9,101 nt of DNA from an uncultured Peptostreptococcus sp. (GTDB taxonomy: Bacteria > Bacillota > Clostridia > Peptostreptococcales > Peptostreptococcaceae): positions 1 to 9,101 of the forward strand of contig CAAEUW010000024.1 in NCBI GenBank assembly GCA_900759325.1, given 5' to 3'. The notes beneath the pieces are model-generated. The model did not search any database and was not told the origin of the DNA. It saw only the letters and a list, made by a program, of their open reading frames with translations. Positions 5,851 to 9,101 of the stretch are shown here, in pieces. Within the stretch, counting starts at the first letter, position 1. Each line of letters opens with the position of its first letter. A program made the translations under genes and the position numbers.

Positions 5851-8800
5851 ATGAAAAAAGACTTTAAAAAGGCTTTTTTAAGTCTTGCACTATCCACTAG
5901 TATGGTACTAGGTGGAAACGGCTTTGGCTATTTAAATACTGTATACACAGTTCAAGCTGAAGACGTAACAGCAACACCTGTAATGACAGATCCAAATAAT
6001 GCTTCAATTGCAGATGCTCCGTTCAATAAAGCGGGTTATGCATTGGATCCAAATACTAGTCGTTACACATTTGGAGTTTGGCAATTCCTTAGAACAGATT
6101 CTAATACAGGAACTAAAACAAATTTTGATTACTATGCAACTCTTTCTGTAGATAGGGATGCTATCACAGGTAATCCTGGTTCAAATCCAAAAGTATACTT
6201 GCGTATAGTTAAAAAATCAACAGGTTCTGAAGTTTATACAAAAGAACTTAGAGCAGGAGACAGTAATATATCATTACCAAGCTACATTACTAATAACGCT
6301 GCAGGGGTTACAAATACATTGACTTATGTGGCGTCAAGGGGAACAACACCAGGAGTTATAACATTCTCATTAGTACATGCAAATCTTGAATATGAAACAC
6401 TTCAGGTTCGTGATACTGAACTTCCAGGAAATGAAAATGAAGACAAACCAAATATTCAGACGACTGTACCATTCAAGAAACCAGAACAGATAACTTACTA
6501 TAGGGAAATTGACGAATCAAAATATACTGAAGGTCAACCTTATACACCAACAGGTGATGAAACAGTTATTACAAAATATGTTCAAACAGGTATAGCTGGT
6601 CAGTCATATGTAGCATCAAATAATAGAGATATTAAAAAATATGAAAGAATAGGAGCTACTACTGACAATAATCAACCAAAAACAGGCCTTGTTAGACATG
6701 TTGTAGGTCAAAAAACAGTTGAGCTTCAAGGTGGAGCTAACCATTACTATGTTAAGCGTATTTCGGAAGTTGTAGATTCAAAGGGTTCAACAGTAACTAA
6801 GTTCTATGCACTTGACCCTTCACAGATTGACAATTTCAATGCAGATGATGTTGGTTCAACAGATGTTTCAAAATACACTTTGCTATATACAACTAAAGTA
6901 AACGCTCCGGAAGAAATATGGAAAGCAGAAGAAAGTAAAGTAACTAGAATAGACAGTAAAAATGGGGACTATTATATTGAAGTTAATGAAACGGCAGGTA
7001 GCAGATCTCTTGTTATAACGGGATGGTTTTCAAAGACTGAAAAAGTCACTTATATAGCTGATGAAGATAAGCAACCAAGACAATTTGACAAGCCGTTTAC
7101 AAAGGGTCCAGATGTAGCACTTTCACCAGCTGGTAAAGGTAATAACGGAGAGAATGTAATTGCTGGTAAGACTACTGCTATTGTAGCAAAAACTAAAGTA
7201 ACTCAACCAGATGGAAGTTTTACTTATATAGGATTAAAGGGCTTTACTTCATTCTCAAACAACTATTCGGTTCCAACTCCACCAAATGGGTCTACTGATG
7301 TAAACTATTATTTCCGTAAACTAAAAGGTGAAGTTGAAATCACATATGTTGATGATAAGGGTAATAAACTTAAAGATCCAAAACAAGATACACCAAAATC
7401 ACCATATGATACACCATATAATACAACTGAAGAAGGAGAGAGACCTGACACTATTGAAAAAGATGGTAAGACATATAAGAGAGTACCAAAGGGAGACTAT
7501 CCAGTAGGTAAGGTTGATGAAAATGGACACCTTGAATCTTCTGATCCGATTACAGGAAAAGTTGAAAAACCAAAATCAACAATAACTTATGTATATAAAC
7601 AAGTTGGTAATGTATATGTTCATTACAAAGATACAGAAGGAAATGTACTAAAAGATTCTGTAACTGATATGGATAAAGAAATAATAGATTCAGATTATGA
7701 TACAGTAGTAGATAATAGACCAGCTGAAATTGAAAAAGATGGAAAAACTTATGAATTAGTACCAGCAGGAAGCTATACAGTAGGAGAAGTAGATGACCAA
7801 GGACATCTTAAGTCATCAGACCCTACAATTGGAAAAGTGGCTGAAAAAGATAAGAATATAACCTATATCTACAAGCTTAAAGAAAAACCAAAGGGTGAAG
7901 TTGTAATTACATATGTGGATGAAAATGGTAATGAAATAAAGGATCCAAAACAAGATACACCAAAATCACCATATGATACACCATATAATGCAGATGAACC
8001 AGGTGAAAGACCAAATACTATCGAAAAAGATGGTAAGACATATAAGAGAGTACCAAAGGGAGACTATCCAGTAGGTAAAGTTGATGAAAATGGACATCTT
8101 GTTTCTTCTGATCCAATAACAGGAAAAGTTGATAAACCAAAATCAACAATAACTTATGTATATAAGCAGGTAGGAAATGTATATGTTCACTACAAAGATA
8201 CAGAAGGAAATATACTAAAAACTTCTGTAACAGATATGGATAAAGAAATAATAGGTTCAGATTATGATACAGTAGTAGATAATAGACCAGCTGAAATTGA
8301 AAAAGATGGTAAAACCTATGAATTAGTACCAGCAGGAAGCTATACAGTAGGAGAAGTTGATGCTCAAGGCCACTTAGTAACATCAGACCCTACGACTGGA
8401 AAAGTAGCTGAAAAGGATAAGAATGTAACTTATATCTACAAGCTTAAAGAAAAACCAAAAGGTAATGTATATGTACATTATAAGGACACAGAAGGAAATG
8501 AATTAAAAGCTTCTGTAACTGATATGGACCAAGAACCAGTCGATTCTGATTACGATACAGTGGTAGATAACAGACCAAACGAAATCAAAAAAGATGGAAA
8601 GACTTATGTATTGGTACCAGCAGGAACTTATACAGTAGGTGAAGTAGACAATCAAGGACATCTTAAGTCTTCAGATCCTACAACTGGAAAGGTAATCAAA
8701 GGAGATAAGAATGTAACTTATATCTACAAGCTTAAAGAAGAACCTAAAGAGGGCGAAGTTGTAATCACATATGTTGATGATAAGGGTAATAAAATTAAAG

Positions 8801-9101
8801 ATCCAAAACAGGATACACCAAAATCTCCATATGACACACCATATAACACAACTGAACCAGGTGAAAAGCCAAATACAATCGAAAAAGATGGTAAGACATA
8901 TAAGATAGTACCAAAGGGCGACTACCCAGTAGGTAAGGTTGATGAGAATGGACATCTTGAAAAGTCTGATCCAACAAAGGGTAAGGTTGACAAACCAAAA
9001 ACAACAGTTACTTATGTATATAAGCAGGTAGGAAATGTATATGTTCACTACAAAGATACAGAAGGAAATACACTAAAAGGTTCTGTAACTGATATGGATA
9101 A
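5851..9101 (+). CDS. Large secreted surface protein with MucBP-like repeats (3' end outside the window)
   Basis: The frame runs open from the ATG at 5851 to the window edge (1083 codons seen). Residues 1-36 form a signal peptide: KKDFKK, then a hydrophobic stretch, then a VQA-ED cleavage site after A36. Residues 37-492 are an unrecognised, Thr/Asn/Tyr-rich and probably beta-rich region without cysteine; it may be the ligand-binding part. From residue 493 come modules of about 93-97 residues. Type A starts GEVxITYVD and has DTPKSPYDTPYN. Type B starts GNVYVHYKDTEGN and has DSDYDTVVDNRP. Both share EKDGKTY, a PVGKVDENGHL or TVGEVDxQGHL strand, and end in TYVYK or TYIYK, the pattern of MucBP domains. 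The order is A-B-A-B-B-A-B. MucBP proteins of Gram-positive bacteria are usually sortase-anchored adhesins that bind mucus or host glycoproteins. No LPXTG motif is in view, so anchoring and the bound ligand are inferred. The gene has its own strong promoter and no operon partner in the window. Confidence 0.93.
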   Translation, partial: MKKDFKKAFLSLALSTSMVLGGNGFGYLNTVYTVQAEDVTATPVMTDPNNASIADAPFNKAGYALDPNTSRYTFGVWQFLRTDSNTGTKTNFDYYATLSVDRDAITGNPGSNPKVYLRIVKKSTGSEVYTKELRAGDSNISLPSYITNNAAGVTNTLTYVASRGTTPGVITFSLVHANLEYETLQVRDTELPGNENEDKPNIQTTVPFKKPEQITYYREIDESKYTEGQPYTPTGDETVITKYVQTGIAGQSYVASNNRDIKKYERIGATTDNNQPKTGLVRHVVGQKTVELQGGANHYYVKRISEVVDSKGSTVTKFYALDPSQIDNFNADDVGSTDVSKYTLLYTTKVNAPEEIWKAEESKVTRIDSKNGDYYIEVNETAGSRSLVITGWFSKTEKVTYIADEDKQPRQFDKPFTKGPDVALSPAGKGNNGENVIAGKTTAIVAKTKVTQPDGSFTYIGLKGFTSFSNNYSVPTPPNGSTDVNYYFRKLKGEVEITYVDDKGNKLKDPKQDTPKSPYDTPYNTTEEGERPDTIEKDGKTYKRVPKGDYPVGKVDENGHLESSDPITGKVEKPKSTITYVYKQVGNVYVHYKDTEGNVLKDSVTDMDKEIIDSDYDTVVDNRPAEIEKDGKTYELVPAGSYTVGEVDDQGHLKSSDPTIGKVAEKDKNITYIYKLKEKPKGEVVITYVDENGNEIKDPKQDTPKSPYDTPYNADEPGERPNTIEKDGKTYKRVPKGDYPVGKVDENGHLVSSDPITGKVDKPKSTITYVYKQVGNVYVHYKDTEGNILKTSVTDMDKEIIGSDYDTVVDNRPAEIEKDGKTYELVPAGSYTVGEVDAQGHLVTSDPTTGKVAEKDKNVTYIYKLKEKPKGNVYVHYKDTEGNELKASVTDMDQEPVDSDYDTVVDNRPNEIKKDGKTYVLVPAGTYTVGEVDNQGHLKSSDPTTGKVIKGDKNVTYIYKLKEEPKEGEVVITYVDDKGNKIKDPKQDTPKSPYDTPYNTTEPGEKPNTIEKDGKTYKIVPKGDYPVGKVDENGHLEKSDPTKGKVDKPKTTVTYVYKQVGNVYVHYKDTEGNTLKGSVTDMD
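7327..7605 (+). repeat. MucBP-like module A1
   Basis: First type A module, residues 493-585 (93 residues, 279 bases). It opens GEVEITYVDDKGNKLKDPKQ and passes without linker into module B1. Compared with A2 and A3 it carries EEGERPDT where the others have EPGE(R/K)PNT. Confidence 0.88.
7606..7893 (+). repeat. MucBP-like module B1
   Basis: First type B module, residues 586-681 (96 residues, 288 bases). It begins GNVYVHYKDTEGNVLKDSVT and ends in a short charged linker, KLKEKPK, before A2. Confidence 0.88.
7894..8172 (+). repeat. MucBP-like module A2
   Basis: Second type A module, residues 682-774. It has the same length as A1 and shares long identical DNA blocks with it, including the segments coding for KQDTPKSPYDTPYN and EKDGKTYKRVPKGDYPVGK. 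Confidence 0.88.
8173..8460 (+). repeat. MucBP-like module B2
   Basis: Second type B module, residues 775-870. It is nearly identical to B1 and ends in the same KLKEKPK linker, but is followed by another B module rather than an A module. Confidence 0.88.
8461..8751 (+). repeat. MucBP-like module B3 (breaks the A-B alternation)
   Basis: Third type B module, residues 871-967 (97 residues; the linker is KLKEEPKE). It is more diverged than B1 and B2, with DQEPVDSDYD in place of DKEIIDSDYD and KKDGKTYVLVPAGTYT. It is therefore not a fresh copy of B2. Confidence 0.88.
8752..9030 (+). repeat. MucBP-like module A3
   Basis: Third type A module, residues 968-1060. Its first part (EVVITYVDDKGNKIKDPKQ) matches A1 more closely, and its end (KVDKPKTTVTYVYKQV) matches A2, so it looks mosaic. 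Confidence 0.88.
9031..9101 (+). repeat. MucBP-like module B4 (cut by window edge)
   Basis: Start of a fourth type B module, residues 1061-1083, beginning GNVYVHYKDTEGNTLKGSVT. Its presence shows that the alternation resumes after A3 and that the array continues past the window. Confidence 0.88.

Noticed and set aside
8018..9048. Minus-strand open frames of up to 125 codons opposite the MucBP repeats
   Set aside because: They recur with the repeats and give Leu/Tyr/Phe-rich, protein-unlike sequence; they are by-products of repeat codon composition.
7327..9101. CRISPR-like or noncoding tandem repeat
   Set aside because: Repeats are about 280 bases, stay in frame, and encode MucBP-like protein modules.

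Overview
The window looks like the chromosome of a low-GC, Gram-positive anaerobe. The grounds are A+T-rich intergenic DNA, strong AGGAGG-type ribosome binding sites, TTGACT/TATAAT promoters, a T-box riboswitch in front of an aminoacyl-tRNA synthetase gene, and a secreted MucBP-repeat surface protein. The long (1040 aa) IleS type and the style of the surface repeats suggest the Peptoniphilaceae/Tissierellia group (Anaerococcus, Peptoniphilus and relatives, common on skin and mucosa). That placement is inference.

Layout, left to right; every supported gene is on the + strand. (1) 1-815: remnant of an IS30-family insertion sequence. Its transposase (162-785) keeps the N-terminal helix-turn-helix and the C-terminal part of the catalytic core but has lost the middle, including the first catalytic Asp. 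A long hairpin (103-166) buries its ribosome binding site and start codon. (2) 883-1168: a consensus promoter followed by a complete T-box leader with an AUC (Ile) specifier and an intrinsic terminator. (3) 1213-4335: ileS, isoleucyl-tRNA synthetase, with the altered class I signature GIHH instead of HIGH. (4) 4408-5223: a LicD-family protein, probably read from the ileS transcript and followed by a strong terminator at 5341-5389. (5) 5224-5850: a 627-base gene-free stretch with several perfect or near-perfect dyads and the promoter of the next gene. (6) 5851 to the window end: the first 1083 codons of a large secreted surface protein. It has a signal peptide, an unrecognised region of about 455 residues, then MucBP-like modules of two alternating kinds (A-B-A-B-B-A-B, the last cut by the window edge). 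The C-terminal wall anchor, if any, lies outside the window.

How the parts relate: ileS is controlled by tRNA-Ile charging through the T-box. licD may share this control because no promoter or clean terminator separates the two genes. LicD (decoration of a surface glycopolymer) and the repeat protein both act at the cell envelope, but each has its own transcription unit and nothing links them functionally. I see no clearly new multi-gene system. The most notable items are the GXHH IleRS, the start-masking hairpin of the IS remnant, the two-module repeat arrangement with a broken alternation, and the dyads placed next to two promoters.
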